DNA of 49,336 nt from an uncultured Prevotella sp. (GTDB lineage Bacteria > Bacteroidota > Bacteroidia > Bacteroidales > Bacteroidaceae): contig CALUGA010000017.1 of NCBI GenBank assembly GCA_944320105.1, forward strand, positions 1-49,336, written 5' to 3'. The stretch's first letter is position 1; each line of letters begins with the position of its first letter. Made by a program: the position numbers and the translations under genes. This document shows positions 17,746-26,591 of the stretch, piece by piece. Below the pieces are notes generated by a model that worked only from the letters and a program-made list of their open reading frames with translations, was not told the DNA's origin and did not search any database.

Positions 17746-18222
17746 TCACTTGCGCCCTTTCAGTCTGGCCGCAGTGCGGCGCTCCATGTCGGCTTTGTAG
17801 CTCTTGTACTGCTCGGCCGTCATGATGGTCTGAAGCTCCTTGTCGTATGCCTCGCGCCGTTCGGCAAACTTCTTGCGCATTTCCTCGAACTTTGCCCGCT
17901 GCTCCTCGGTGAGCCTTGGACGCCGACTGATGGTGGAGTCGCGCATTGGTTGCATCATGCGCAGGTTCGGGTTTCGCCTTGGCCTGAGCGCCCCGCCGCG
18001 TCGGTTGCCCATGCGCGGGAACCTTCTGAGTTCAGTAGCGTCAGCGTATTTCATGTTAAGCTCAAGCAGTTTCTTTGTCTGTGCCTCGTCGAGGTTGTAC
18101 TTCTTGGCCACGTATTCAGTGCGCTTCATTATGTTGGCCGTCCTTGCCGAATCCTGACTTTGGGCCATTGCGGTCGCTCCTATCATCAATGCGGCCACTA
18201 TTCCAAACATTGTTTTCTTCAT
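17746..18222 (-). CDS. DUF4890-like exported protein
   Basis: The 158-residue protein has a signal peptide (MKKTMFGIVAALMIGATAMAQ). It then has a basic, helical body rich in Arg, Glu and Met, including LTEEQRAKFEEMRKKFAERR and IMTAEQYKSYKADMERRTA. The pattern resembles DUF4890 and, more distantly, the Spy/CpxP type of periplasmic protein with LTxxQ repeats. No enzyme motif is visible. It is probably periplasmic. It has no close operon partner. Confidence 0.72.
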   Translation of the reverse strand: MKKTMFGIVAALMIGATAMAQSQDSARTANIMKRTEYVAKKYNLDEAQTKKLLELNMKYADATELRRFPRMGNRRGGALRPRRNPNLRMMQPMRDSTISRRPRLTEEQRAKFEEMRKKFAERREAYDKELQTIMTAEQYKSYKADMERRTAARLKGRK

Positions 18223-18425
18223 GTGTCTAATCTTTTGTTAATGTCTGTCGTGTCATTTATGCCACTTGGTTGCAACCGTTATTATGACGCGTGGTGCGGC
18301 CTGAGGTTTAATCGCTTGCGACAATAATTCCCGTTTTTGTTGATTTTAATATCTTTTTGCGCCACTTTCCGTGGGCAGAGGCGCAATAATGTCATGCCCG
18401 CAGTGCCTGTATACCGATATTTTCA

Positions 18426-18500
18426 GTATCTTTGCAGAAAATAAGCTGCGCTCGGGAAAATGGAAGCAAGCTTCCTTTCCGCTCGCTTGCATTATCTTTG
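18426..18500 (+). repeat. 75-base dispersed repeat, family B, copy 2
   Basis: It matches 94-168 (minus strand) end to end. The inner stem is GGAAGC-AA-GCTTCC (18462-18475). Both ends are TATCTTTG; the right one sits 55 bases before the start of the DUF4230 lipoprotein gene. Confidence 0.8.
18493..18500 (+). promoter_or_regulatory. -7 box at the end of repeat B, probable promoter of the DUF4230 pair
   Basis: TATCTTTG matches TAnnTTTG and is supplied by the repeat itself. It lies 54 bases before the ATG at 18555. A convincing -33 box is not seen. Confidence 0.45.
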
Positions 18501-18554
18501 AACCTGTTAAGCGGCTTGCCGCAGGCAATGCGCGGGCCACATATATAAATATGT

Positions 18555-19229
18555 ATGAGACAGATATTGCTATTGCTCATGTTGCCCTTGCTTGCGCTCG
18601 GCTCGTGCTCGCAGCGCAAGGAGGCAGAGGTTAAGGCCACGGCGGCTGCCATCGACACTGTGCCGATGCTCATAATGCAGGTGCAGAAGTGCTCGCGGCT
18701 CTACACTGCGGAGTACGACATCCACAAGATTGTTACTTACGATGACATCGTGAGGCTGAAGGGCAGTGTGCTGAAGCGCGAGTTCGACTTGCGGCTGCCG
18801 CTCGGCGACCGCAAGATAGCCATACCCATGGACGCCAAGCTGAAGGCTTACATCGACTTCTCCGCTTTCTCCGAGCGCAACATAGAGCGGCGCGGCAAGA
18901 AGATAACCGTCATATTGCCCGACCCGAAGGTGGTGCTTACCTCCACGAAGGTAGACCACGCCAACACAAAGGAGTTCGTGTCGCTCACCCGCTCGCGCTT
19001 CACCGATGCCGAGATGGCCGACTTTGAGCGGCAGGGGCGCGCGGCCATAATCGCCAGCATCCCCTCCCTGGGCATCATCGAGAGCGCCAGAGCCAGCGCA
19101 GCCCGTGTGCTCATACCTATGGTGGAGCAGATGGGCTATGCCGAAGGCGACATAACAATAACGTTCCGAAAGGATTTCACGGGCAGGGACATCGGCACCC
19201 TGCTCGACAATACAACCATTGAACGATGA
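18555..19229 (+). CDS. DUF4230 lipoprotein
   Basis: The 224-residue product starts with a lipoprotein signal (MRQILLLLMLPLLALGSCSQRK; Cys about 18). The mature part resembles DUF4230: QKCSRLYTAEYDIHKIVTY, then a beta-rich stretch DRKIAIPMDAKLKAYIDFS and RGKKITVILPDPKVVLTSTKVDH, then a C-terminal helix ending in GYAEGDITITFRK. The function is unknown. The stop overlaps the next start (ATGA), and the neighbour belongs to the same family. The two are probably made together and may form a pair at the membrane. Confidence 0.8.
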   Translation: MRQILLLLMLPLLALGSCSQRKEAEVKATAAAIDTVPMLIMQVQKCSRLYTAEYDIHKIVTYDDIVRLKGSVLKREFDLRLPLGDRKIAIPMDAKLKAYIDFSAFSERNIERRGKKITVILPDPKVVLTSTKVDHANTKEFVSLTRSRFTDAEMADFERQGRAAIIASIPSLGIIESARASAARVLIPMVEQMGYAEGDITITFRKDFTGRDIGTLLDNTTIER

Positions 19230-19831
19230 GAAAGACACTGCAAAACATATCCAAGCTGCGCCTTGCGGCCATTGTGGCTGTTGTGGTGGCGGTGGCTGTG
19301 GCCGCTTTCTGGTTGTCGCGCACGGTGAGCCGCAGCAGCGTGAGCCTTGGCTCTGACAAGAAGATAGACATCACGCCCGAGCAGATACGCTCCATCAAGG
19401 CCATAGGGCAGTGGGAGTTCCTCTCCATCACCAACGAGGAGATGGTGGACACCGTGCGCCGTGGCTTCTTCAGCGACGACCGCCTTGTGCGCATCTACTA
19501 CGGCACGATGCGCCTTGGCATAGACCTCCACCAGGCCAAGCCGGGCTGGATAGTGGCCCAGGGCGACTCGGTGGTGGTGACGCTGCCGCCGGTGGGCCTG
19601 CTTGACCACGACTTCATAGACGAAGCCCGCACCAAGTCGTTCTTTGAGAGCGGGCGATGGTCGGCAGCCGACCGCGAGGCGATGTACCGCCGCGCCTACC
19701 GGCAGATGCTGGAGGGCGGCCTTACCGAGGCCAACATACGCAGCGCGGAGAACAATGCCGACACGCAGTTTCGCAATATGTTGCGGGCGATGGGCTTCGA
19801 GAACATAGTGATAAGGTTTGAGAAGCGATAG
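19226..19831 (+). CDS. Second DUF4230-like protein, membrane-anchored
   Basis: This 201-residue protein has one N-terminal membrane helix (LRLAAIVAVVVAVAVAAFWL, about 11-30) and an extracytoplasmic domain. The domain has SIKAIGQWEFLSITNEEMVDT, a beta segment DRLVRIYYGTMRLGIDL, GDSVVVTLPPVGLLDHDFIDEA, and a C-terminal helix leading to FENIVIRFEK. The plan parallels its upstream neighbour, so a tandem duplication with divergence is likely. It has no lipobox. It ends five bases before the convergent trmO stop, and no terminator is visible between them. Confidence 0.75.
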   Translation: MRKTLQNISKLRLAAIVAVVVAVAVAAFWLSRTVSRSSVSLGSDKKIDITPEQIRSIKAIGQWEFLSITNEEMVDTVRRGFFSDDRLVRIYYGTMRLGIDLHQAKPGWIVAQGDSVVVTLPPVGLLDHDFIDEARTKSFFESGRWSAADREAMYRRAYRQMLEGGLTEANIRSAENNADTQFRNMLRAMGFENIVIRFEKR

Positions 19832-19836
19832 GCCAT

Positions 19837-20520
19837 TCACTGTTGCATGGCTTCCAAACCCACTATGAGCAGCGAGCCGTGGCTGACGCGGAAGCGCACC
19901 TCCCACAGCCCGAAGGGCATTCCGTATGTGCGCCCGGGGTCGTCGTGGTATTGGGGTCGCGGGTCTTGCGCCAGCGTGTTTATTAGTGCCGCAGCCTCGT
20001 CGGCAGGCATTGCGGCGAGCAATCCCTTTTCGTCTACCACCTTTAGTGTGCTCCAGCCCTCCGTGTCAACAAAGCCGCTGCGCGCCCCCGCGTGGCTGTC
20101 GGTGAACGCCACGTAGGGCTTTATGTCGTAGATGGGTGTTCCGTCCATGAGGTCGGCGCCCGCCACGGTTATCACCGGGCCGCCCTTGGCATCGGTGTCG
20201 ATGCTAACCATCTTTGCCGACGACAGCCCGAGGTTGTTTGGGCGGAACGGCGAGCGCGTGGCAAACACGCCCATACGCTCGTTGCCGCCGAGGCGCGGAG
20301 GGCGCACGGTGATGTGCTTTGGGGCATCGGCATTGGCCGAGAAGCCCCAGATGAGCCACAGGTAGTCGAAGCCCTCAAGTCCGCGCAGCGCGTCGGGGCA
20401 GTTGTAGTGTGGCTCCATCACTATCTGCCCGCGCAGCTCCGGCACTACGCCGCTCTGCCGAGGAATGCCGAACTTCGACGTGAACGGCGAGCGGAAGCGG
20501 GCTATCGGTTTTATTTCCAT
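19837..20520 (-). CDS. trmO: tRNA (N6-threonylcarbamoyladenosine-37) methyltransferase, TrmO/TsaA family
   Basis: TrmO methylates t6A37 of certain tRNAs using S-adenosylmethionine. The 227-residue protein has the N-terminal beta-barrel features PIARFRSPFTSKFGIPRQSG, LEGFDYLWLIWGF, the signature region FATRSPFRPNNLGLSSAKM, and DGTPIYDIKPYVAFTDS. The C-terminal portion is longer than in the shortest homologues. The start codon lies only four bases after a TAACTTTG box (20525-20532), so the mRNA is probably leaderless or nearly so. Confidence 0.9.
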   Translation of the reverse strand: MEIKPIARFRSPFTSKFGIPRQSGVVPELRGQIVMEPHYNCPDALRGLEGFDYLWLIWGFSANADAPKHITVRPPRLGGNERMGVFATRSPFRPNNLGLSSAKMVSIDTDAKGGPVITVAGADLMDGTPIYDIKPYVAFTDSHAGARSGFVDTEGWSTLKVVDEKGLLAAMPADEAAALINTLAQDPRPQYHDDPGRTYGMPFGLWEVRFRVSHGSLLIVGLEAMQQ

Positions 20521-20524
20521 GCTG

Positions 20525-20532
20525 CAAAGTTA
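20525..20532 (-). promoter_or_regulatory. -7 box directly in front of trmO
   Basis: The minus strand reads TAACTTTG, then CAGC, then ATG. With transcription starting a few bases past the box, the start codon is at or within about two bases of the RNA 5' end. The -33 region is not recognisable. Confidence 0.55.
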
Positions 20533-20633
20533 CTCATTTTCCGGCCATGCCGACTGTAGGTTGGCGGTCTATTTCTGTAAAACAATTTCATAAAATGTAT
20601 ATTTTGGCGTAAAGCCTTGACTCTCAGTGTGTT

Positions 20634-20720
20634 GCAAAACGGGCCGTTCTGCATCGCAGAACGGCCCGTTTCGCGTTGTCGAATGGCCTGTTTCGCATTG
20701 CCGAACGGCCTGTTTTGCAG
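20634..20720. repeat. Four-unit 22-base palindrome array, copy 3
   Basis: Cores start at 20638, 20660, 20682 and 20704. Units such as GCAAAACGGGCCGTTCTGC and GCAGAACGGCCCGTTTCGC are almost perfect dyads. The array lies between the end of the GH3 gene and the trmO promoter. Confidence 0.9.
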
Positions 20721-20770
20721 TCCTGTTCGACGCATGCCTGTTTGCAGCAGTGCCTTTGTAAGGCTTTTTC

Positions 20771-22969
20771 TCAGTTGAGGTTGAACGTTGCAGTGCCTCT
20801 CACGTCGGTCTCGCTGGCGCAAACGTAAGCCTTGAAGCGGCCCGGCTCTGCTGTCCATGAGTGCGTCTCGTCCGACCAGAATTGCAGGGCTTCGGGTGTG
20901 ATTTCAAAGCTCACGTCTTTTGTCTCGCCCGGTTGCAGTTCCACTTTCTCAAAGTCTTTCAGCTCCTTGCGTGGCCTTTCAACGCTCGCTTTCTCGTCGC
21001 CTATGTAGAGCTGCACAATCTCCTTGCCTGCGCGCTTGCCCGTGTTGGTTACGCTTACGGTGAGCGTAAGCTTGCCGTCGGCAGTGAGCGACGGGGCCGA
21101 GAGCCTTGGCTTGCCATACTTGAAGGTGGTGTAGCTCAGGCCGAAGCCGAAGGGGAACTGCGGCTCCACGCCCTTGGTGTTGAACCAACGGTAGCCCACG
21201 TATATGCCTTCCTTGTAATATACCTCCCCGTCCACGCCAGGGTAGCCCTCCTCGCCATGCTGGAAGCAGGGATAGTCTTGCTGCCGCTTGCCGAAGGTAA
21301 CGGGCAGCTTGCCGCTCGGGTTCACCTCACCGGTGAGCGCGGCGGCCAGCGTTCGGCCCGACATGGAGCCGAGATACCAGCAGTGCAGCAGAGCCTTCAC
21401 GTCGTCTATCCACGGCGTGGCGTATGCGTTTCCGCCGAAAGTAACCACCACTATGTTCTTCTGCACCTTGGCCAGGGCCTCTATCAGCTCGTTCTGTCCG
21501 TAGGAGAAGTTGAACGACTTGCGGTCGGAGTTCTCGCAATCCTCATGCCCGTTCTTGTTAAGTCCGCCGATGAATATTATCAGGTCGGCCTGCTTGGCTT
21601 TCTCCAGTGCCTCGTCGCGCAGGCGGCGCAGCGAGTCGGGGTCGAGCTTGTCGGCCTTGGCGTAGCGCGCGCGCCCGGCGTAGTAGCCCCGGGCGAAGTC
21701 CACCTTGTCGCCAAATGCGGCGCGCAGGCCCTCCAAGGGCGATATGTCGCGCTTGGTCTTCAGCTCCGAGGAGCCGCCTCCCGCGCTCATGTTGCGCACG
21801 GCGTTGTCGCCCACCACGAGTATGCGGCCATACTTGGCGGCATCTATCGGCAGCGTGGCGCCCTCGTTGCGCAGCAGCACCATGCCCTCTTCGCCTATCC
21901 TTTGGCAAGTCTCGTAGTGGGCCTCGGAGCACTGCGAGCCTGTCACCTTGCGCGGGTTCATGGCCGTGCGGAATATGGTGCGGAGCACTCGCGCGGCCTT
22001 GTCGTTGAGCACCGCCATCGGCACCTTGCCCTCGCGCACCAGCTGCTCAAAGGGGTCGGCCAGGTAGTATGTGTTGTAGCCCAGGCCCTTGTCGGTGGTC
22101 TTGCCGTCGGTGCCGGTACCCATCTCAATGTCGAGTCCGCCCGTGGCCGACTCCCAAGTGTCGTGCGTGCCGCCCCAGTCGCTCACCACGACCCCGTCAA
22201 AGCCCCATTCGCGCTTCAGTATTCCGTTGAGCAGGGAGTCGTTGTGGCAGCAGTGCTTGCCGAGCCAGCGGTTGTACGAGCCCATGATAGTCCACAGGCC
22301 GCCCTCCTTTACGCACTTCTCGAATGCCGGCAGGTAAATCTCTCGGAGTGCGCGCTCGCTTACGTTGACGTTTACCGTCATGCGCCCTACCTCCTGGTTG
22401 TTAAGCGCAAAGTGCTTCAGGCAGCACGCCACGCCGTTGGCCTGCGCCGCTTTTATGTAAGGAACGGCCATCTCCCCGGCCAGGTAAGGGTCCTCGCCCA
22501 TGTACTCAAAGGCCCGTCCGTTGAGCGGCATGCGGGCGATTGTGGTGCCGGGGCCGAGCATCACGTCCTTTCCCCGATAGGCAAACTCCTCGCTCACGGC
22601 ATCGCCGTAGAGGGCGGATAGGTCGCGGTTCCACGTGGCGGCGAGGCACGTCAGCGACGGGAAGGCCACGCACGAGTCGTTGGTCCAGCGCGCGGGGTTC
22701 CACGAGTTCCACTCAATCTCCTCGCGCACTCCGTGAGGCCCGTCGGCATAGTTGAGCTGGCGTATGCCCAGCCTCGGCACCCCGGCCGACGAGAACTTGC
22801 TTTGCGCGTGCAGTATCTGCACCTTTTCGTGGAGCGTCATGCGGCTGAGCGCGTCCTGCACTCGTTCCTCCACCGGGGCGTTAGGGTCGAGGTAGGCGGG
22901 CGTCTCGCTTTGCGCGGCGGCCTGCAGCGTGGCTGTCGCGGCGATGATTTGTATTAATATGCGTTTCAT
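20771..22969 (-). CDS. Glycoside hydrolase family 3, beta-glucosidase-like, exported
   Basis: The 732-residue protein has a signal peptide (MKRILIQIIAATATLQAAAQ), an N-terminal barrel domain with LKHFALNN (about 184-191), and the nucleophile motif VVVSDWGG with Asp264. The second alpha/beta domain starts near 360 (GRILVVGDNAV) and contains the glycine-rich GGNAYATPWIDDVKALL. A C-terminal fibronectin-III-like domain is at about 640-720 (TVSVTNTGKRAGKEIVQLYIGD). The specificity is probably beta-glucoside. It follows the GH31 gene by 19 bases in one operon; together they fit trimming of xyloglucan-type oligosaccharides in the periplasm. Confidence 0.93.
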   Translation of the reverse strand: MKRILIQIIAATATLQAAAQSETPAYLDPNAPVEERVQDALSRMTLHEKVQILHAQSKFSSAGVPRLGIRQLNYADGPHGVREEIEWNSWNPARWTNDSCVAFPSLTCLAATWNRDLSALYGDAVSEEFAYRGKDVMLGPGTTIARMPLNGRAFEYMGEDPYLAGEMAVPYIKAAQANGVACCLKHFALNNQEVGRMTVNVNVSERALREIYLPAFEKCVKEGGLWTIMGSYNRWLGKHCCHNDSLLNGILKREWGFDGVVVSDWGGTHDTWESATGGLDIEMGTGTDGKTTDKGLGYNTYYLADPFEQLVREGKVPMAVLNDKAARVLRTIFRTAMNPRKVTGSQCSEAHYETCQRIGEEGMVLLRNEGATLPIDAAKYGRILVVGDNAVRNMSAGGGSSELKTKRDISPLEGLRAAFGDKVDFARGYYAGRARYAKADKLDPDSLRRLRDEALEKAKQADLIIFIGGLNKNGHEDCENSDRKSFNFSYGQNELIEALAKVQKNIVVVTFGGNAYATPWIDDVKALLHCWYLGSMSGRTLAAALTGEVNPSGKLPVTFGKRQQDYPCFQHGEEGYPGVDGEVYYKEGIYVGYRWFNTKGVEPQFPFGFGLSYTTFKYGKPRLSAPSLTADGKLTLTVSVTNTGKRAGKEIVQLYIGDEKASVERPRKELKDFEKVELQPGETKDVSFEITPEALQFWSDETHSWTAEPGRFKAYVCASETDVRGTATFNLN

Positions 22970-22988
22970 TGTTTGTTGTATGGTTTGT

Positions 22989-25955
22989 TCATAACTTCAC
23001 TGTAATCTCCTTGCCGCTGTATTCCACGAGCTTGCCCTCGGTGGTGTCGGGGTTGAGCGCCACCGGTTTGCCGGGCGTGACGAGCACGATGCGGAAGCTG
23101 CGGCGGGCCGGCATGCCGCTGAACGAGCCGCGCCTTGCGCCTATGGTGAGGCTGTGCGAGCTGTCGTCATAGCTTATGTCGATGGTGGAGTAGTGGCCTT
23201 TCTCGTAGTTGTAGTTGGTGCCTTCGTCCTCGTAGAGCATGAAGTTGCCGTCGGCCCCGGCATAGACGTACAGGCAGATGGAGTCGGCCTGGCGCTCGTT
23301 GCTCCACTGTATGGCCGGCCCGAAGGGCAGTATGGCTCCCTCGCGGACGAACACCGGTATGCGGCCGTAGGGCGCGTCAACCGTCAGCCGTTGCCCCCCG
23401 GCGTTGTGGCGGCCACTGTATAGGTCGTACCAACCGCACTGGCGGGGGAAGTAAACCTCGCGTGAGCGCGCCTTGTATTTGCCCACGGGGCAGGCCATGA
23501 GGGCCGGGCCGAACATCCACTGGTCGCCGATGCCGAGCACCCGGGCGTCGTCGGCGAAGTCCATGGCCAGTCCGCGCAGCATGGTATAGTCCTTGAGCCA
23601 CACCCATCCGGCCATGGAGTAGAGGTAAGGCATGAGCCGGTAGCGCAGGCGGTGGTAGAAAGTGATGCTCTCGTAGGCCGGATGGCCCTCGGGAGCTATG
23701 TTCCACACCTCGCGCAGAGGCCACTGGCCGTGGGTGCGGTAGAGCGGTATGAAGCAGCCGAACTGGTTCCACCGCGCCTGCAGTTCGCGCCATTCGGCAA
23801 GGTCGGCGTTCTCGCGGCCCGTCTTGTCGAACAGTTTTTGTGCGGCCACGTAGCGTTTTTCAACGCAGAAGCCGCCCTGGTCCATGCCCCAGAAAGGTAT
23901 GCCCGACATGGAGAAGTTGATGCCCGCCGTCATCTGCGCGCGCATATCCTCCCACCGTGTGCCTATGTCGCCGCTCCAGGTGGCCGTGCTGTAGCGTTGC
24001 AGTCCGGCGAAGCCGCTGCGCGTGAGCAGGAACACGCGGCGGTTAGGCTCCACTGAGCGTTGCCCGTTGTATATGGCGTCGGCGTTCACTATCGAGTAAG
24101 CGTTGAAATACTCGTCGCTCGTTCCCAGCGCAGTGGGGCCGCAGAGAGCCTTGCGGTAAGGCATGGGCGTGCAGTCGCGCACGTTGGGTTCGGAGGCGTC
24201 CATCCACCAGGCGTCGATTCCCTTGCCGTATTTAGAGTAGAGGTTGTCGTCCATCTGCTGCCAGAAGAGCTTGCGCGCGCCGGCCGAGTAGGCATCGTAG
24301 AAAGAGCCAACGTAGCCCGGGCCTACCCAGTCGCGTATGGAGTCGGCCACCGCCCGGCGGTACATCCATCCGTGGGAGTCTAATTCCTTGTAGTTGTCGG
24401 TGTTGCAGTAGAACTTTGGCCACACCGAGATCATGAACCGCCCGTGCATGGCGTGAACGCTGTCGAGCATCTGTTGCGGGTCGGGGTAACGCTTGGGGTC
24501 GAAGCGGTGGCTGCCCCACTGGTCGTCCTCCCAGTAGTTCCAGTCCTGCACTATGTTGTCCACGGGTATGCGCCTGCGGCGGAACTCGGCCAGCGTGGAG
24601 AGCACGTCGGCCTGAGTCTTGTAGCGTTCGCGGCTCTGCCAGAAGCCCATTGCCCACTTGGGCATCACCTGTGCGCGGCCCGTGAGGCGGCGGTAGCCGC
24701 TGATGATGCTGTCCATCGAGCTGCCCGCAATGAAGTAGTAGTCCATCTTTGGGTCCATCTCGCTCCATATGGACAGGCGGCCCTGTTCCTCGTCGGTTTG
24801 CGGGGTGGCAGCCTTGAGGCCGCAGTACGACGTGCCACCGTCGGGCTGCCACTCTATGTGCAGGGGCATGGGGCGGCCCTGCTCCATGCGCATGGTGAAC
24901 TTGAACGAGTTGGGGTTCCACGCCGTGCGCCACCGTTCAGGCACAACGAGGCTGTCGCCGAGATACACCTTAACGTAGCCGGCGTAGTAGAGGATGAAGT
25001 GGTAGGTGGCTGTCTGCGGCGCGGTGAGCGTGCCTTCGTAGGTGACGGTGGAGCCGTCGAGCTTGAAGCCCTTGGGCAGGTTGCCTATTACGCCCGAGTG
25101 CTCAAAATATATGGAGTCCTCGCGGCGCACGAGCGTCTTGCCTTTCTTGTCGGTGTAAGTGCCTGTGAGCGCGCCGGGCTGTCCCTGCTTGTCGCGCAGC
25201 GAGAAGGCGTGGCAGAGCTGTTGGTAGTCGTTGGGGTTGCCCCAGCGGCAGTAGGAGTAGCTGTCCCAGAGCAGGCCGTAGCCCTTGGTGCTCATCACGA
25301 ACGGCACCGACACCTTGGTGTTATATTGGTAAAGCTCCTCGTTGCGGCCTTTGTAGTTCATCTCTTCTGCCTGATGCTGCCCCAAGCCGTAGAAGGCTTC
25401 GTCGGCCGGACTGTCGAAGAGGGCGCGCCAAGAGTAGCCCGTGCGTTGCTTTTCGGAGAGCTTGTTGCGCTCAGCGGGCTTGCCCCAGTTCACCTCGCCG
25501 GGTGCCGACGGGCGGTAGCCCTCGGGCAGGGTGTCTTGTGGCGACACGTATTTAGTGAATGTCTTGCCGCCGCTTGCCGCCTCGCGCAGGAGCACACGGC
25601 CCGACTGCCTGTCGCGGAACACTATGGCTCCGGTGCTGCGGCTTACGCTTACGCGCAGCTTGCGGGTGGTTATGTCCACCGTGTCGCCGCGCTCGGTGGT
25701 GGAGCATTGCCCGGTGTATTGCTGCGGAACGATGACGAGGCTCTTGCGTCCGGACGGCAGCTCGTTGCCGGGCGCAGCCTCCACGCGAACTATGTCGTCG
25801 GTGATGACAGTCAGCCTTACTGTGCCGGCCGATGTCGGCGAGGTGCTTTTAAGTGGGATTGTGATGCCCTCTGGCGAGCTTGTGGGCGCGGCGGCCCCGG
25901 CGCATATCGCGCCCATCAAGGCAAGGCCGGCCAGTAATGTTTTTCTTGTTTTCAT
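22989..25955 (-). CDS. Glycoside hydrolase family 31 with inserted PA14 domain, alpha-xylosidase-like
   Basis: The 988-residue exported enzyme has a signal peptide (MKTRKTLLAGLALMGAICAG) and an N-terminal beta domain. A PA14-like insert is at about 265-390 (GTLTAPQTATYHFILYYAGYVKVYLGD). The catalytic barrel begins near 430 (MPKWAMGFWQSRERY). The nucleophile is Asp586 in WWMDASEP and the acid/base is Asp663 in WSGDIGTRW. The PA14 insert in this position is characteristic of GH31 alpha-xylosidases of xyloglucan systems, so that activity is the best guess; alpha-glucosidase is the alternative. The gene heads a two-gene operon with GH3, with a -7 box at 26091-26098. Confidence 0.92.
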   Translation of the reverse strand: MKTRKTLLAGLALMGAICAGAAAPTSSPEGITIPLKSTSPTSAGTVRLTVITDDIVRVEAAPGNELPSGRKSLVIVPQQYTGQCSTTERGDTVDITTRKLRVSVSRSTGAIVFRDRQSGRVLLREAASGGKTFTKYVSPQDTLPEGYRPSAPGEVNWGKPAERNKLSEKQRTGYSWRALFDSPADEAFYGLGQHQAEEMNYKGRNEELYQYNTKVSVPFVMSTKGYGLLWDSYSYCRWGNPNDYQQLCHAFSLRDKQGQPGALTGTYTDKKGKTLVRREDSIYFEHSGVIGNLPKGFKLDGSTVTYEGTLTAPQTATYHFILYYAGYVKVYLGDSLVVPERWRTAWNPNSFKFTMRMEQGRPMPLHIEWQPDGGTSYCGLKAATPQTDEEQGRLSIWSEMDPKMDYYFIAGSSMDSIISGYRRLTGRAQVMPKWAMGFWQSRERYKTQADVLSTLAEFRRRRIPVDNIVQDWNYWEDDQWGSHRFDPKRYPDPQQMLDSVHAMHGRFMISVWPKFYCNTDNYKELDSHGWMYRRAVADSIRDWVGPGYVGSFYDAYSAGARKLFWQQMDDNLYSKYGKGIDAWWMDASEPNVRDCTPMPYRKALCGPTALGTSDEYFNAYSIVNADAIYNGQRSVEPNRRVFLLTRSGFAGLQRYSTATWSGDIGTRWEDMRAQMTAGINFSMSGIPFWGMDQGGFCVEKRYVAAQKLFDKTGRENADLAEWRELQARWNQFGCFIPLYRTHGQWPLREVWNIAPEGHPAYESITFYHRLRYRLMPYLYSMAGWVWLKDYTMLRGLAMDFADDARVLGIGDQWMFGPALMACPVGKYKARSREVYFPRQCGWYDLYSGRHNAGGQRLTVDAPYGRIPVFVREGAILPFGPAIQWSNERQADSICLYVYAGADGNFMLYEDEGTNYNYEKGHYSTIDISYDDSSHSLTIGARRGSFSGMPARRSFRIVLVTPGKPVALNPDTTEGKLVEYSGKEITVKL

Positions 25956-26090
25956 TCGTTTTAGTTTGTATGTGTGGCGCCGTTAGGGTAGGGGCGGCGC
26001 TATGGTTGCGGTAGTGGGGTTAGCCTTGTGGCTGCATGGTGGCCGGGGGCTGCCTTGAAGGCGGCCGGCCAGGTGCTTTAAAAAACACTA

Positions 26091-26098
26091 CAAAGGTA
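26091..26098 (-). promoter_or_regulatory. -7 box of the GH31-GH3 operon
   Basis: The minus strand reads TACCTTTG about 136 bases before the GH31 start. A TTG lies 16 bases upstream of it (26117-26115), closer than the usual 19-21, so the promoter is weak or regulated. Confidence 0.5.
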
Positions 26099-26217
26099 CG
26101 GATTTTCTATAAATCAAAGTAGTATGGGAGTGTTTTTTTGCGTCTGAAGACTTAGGCCGTTGCCTTAAATGCTTCTGATTTTTGTTTACAAAATGCTTGC
26201 CTGGGGCAAACGGCGTT

Positions 26218-26304
26218 GCAAAACAGGCCGTTTTGTGCTGCAAAAGAGCCTGTTTCGCAGCCTGAAACGGCCTGTTTGGACGTTCAAAACGGGCTGTTTT
26301 GCAA
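26218..26304. repeat. Four-unit 22-base palindrome array, copy 4
   Basis: Cores start at 26222, 26244, 26266 and 26288. It lies between the two divergent promoters of the glycan genes. Confidence 0.88.
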
Positions 26305-26444
26305 CGCTTTGATAGCCAGGCGTTGGCTGACAGTGGCATTATTGCGAAATAATTTTACATAATTGAATGTTCCGTATGCATCGCAATATCGTTAAACAAA
26401 ATTAAAAGCAAGCTCAATATCCCGCGTATGCAGGATTAAAGTAG

Positions 26445-26452
26445 TATTTTTG
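26445..26452 (+). promoter_or_regulatory. -7 box of the GH105 gene
   Basis: TATTTTTG matches TAnnTTTG and lies about 140 bases before the ATG at 26592. No TTG is found at the expected distance upstream. Confidence 0.45.
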
Positions 26453-26591
26453 CAAGAAGAGCGGCCCGGAATTGTGGCTCTGCCGGTGGCCATGCAAGTA
26501 TTGCGGCGGTACCGGGATGGAGCTTCAAGGCGGGTTGACATCGATGCGAAACTATAACATTAACAATATCTAAAGAACCAAACGAAACATT

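Larger units (their letters stand above)
18223..18554. other. Divergent intergenic region with repeat B
   Basis: It contains repeat family B copy 2 (18426-18500) and its terminal -7 box (18493-18500), which probably drives the DUF4230 pair. No open frame in it looks real. Confidence 0.6.
25956..26591. other. Divergent intergenic region between GH31 and GH105
   Basis: It holds the GH31 -7 box (26091-26098), palindrome array 4 (26218-26304) and the GH105 -7 box (26445-26452). Leaders of about 130 bases are predicted for both genes; that of GH31 contains GC-rich hairpin-forming sequence. No gene is seen. Confidence 0.6.

Noticed and set aside
20634-20720. Palindrome arrays as small CRISPR arrays
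   Set aside because: Units are 22 bases apart with only 2-3 bases between palindromes, there are no unique spacers, and no cas gene is present.
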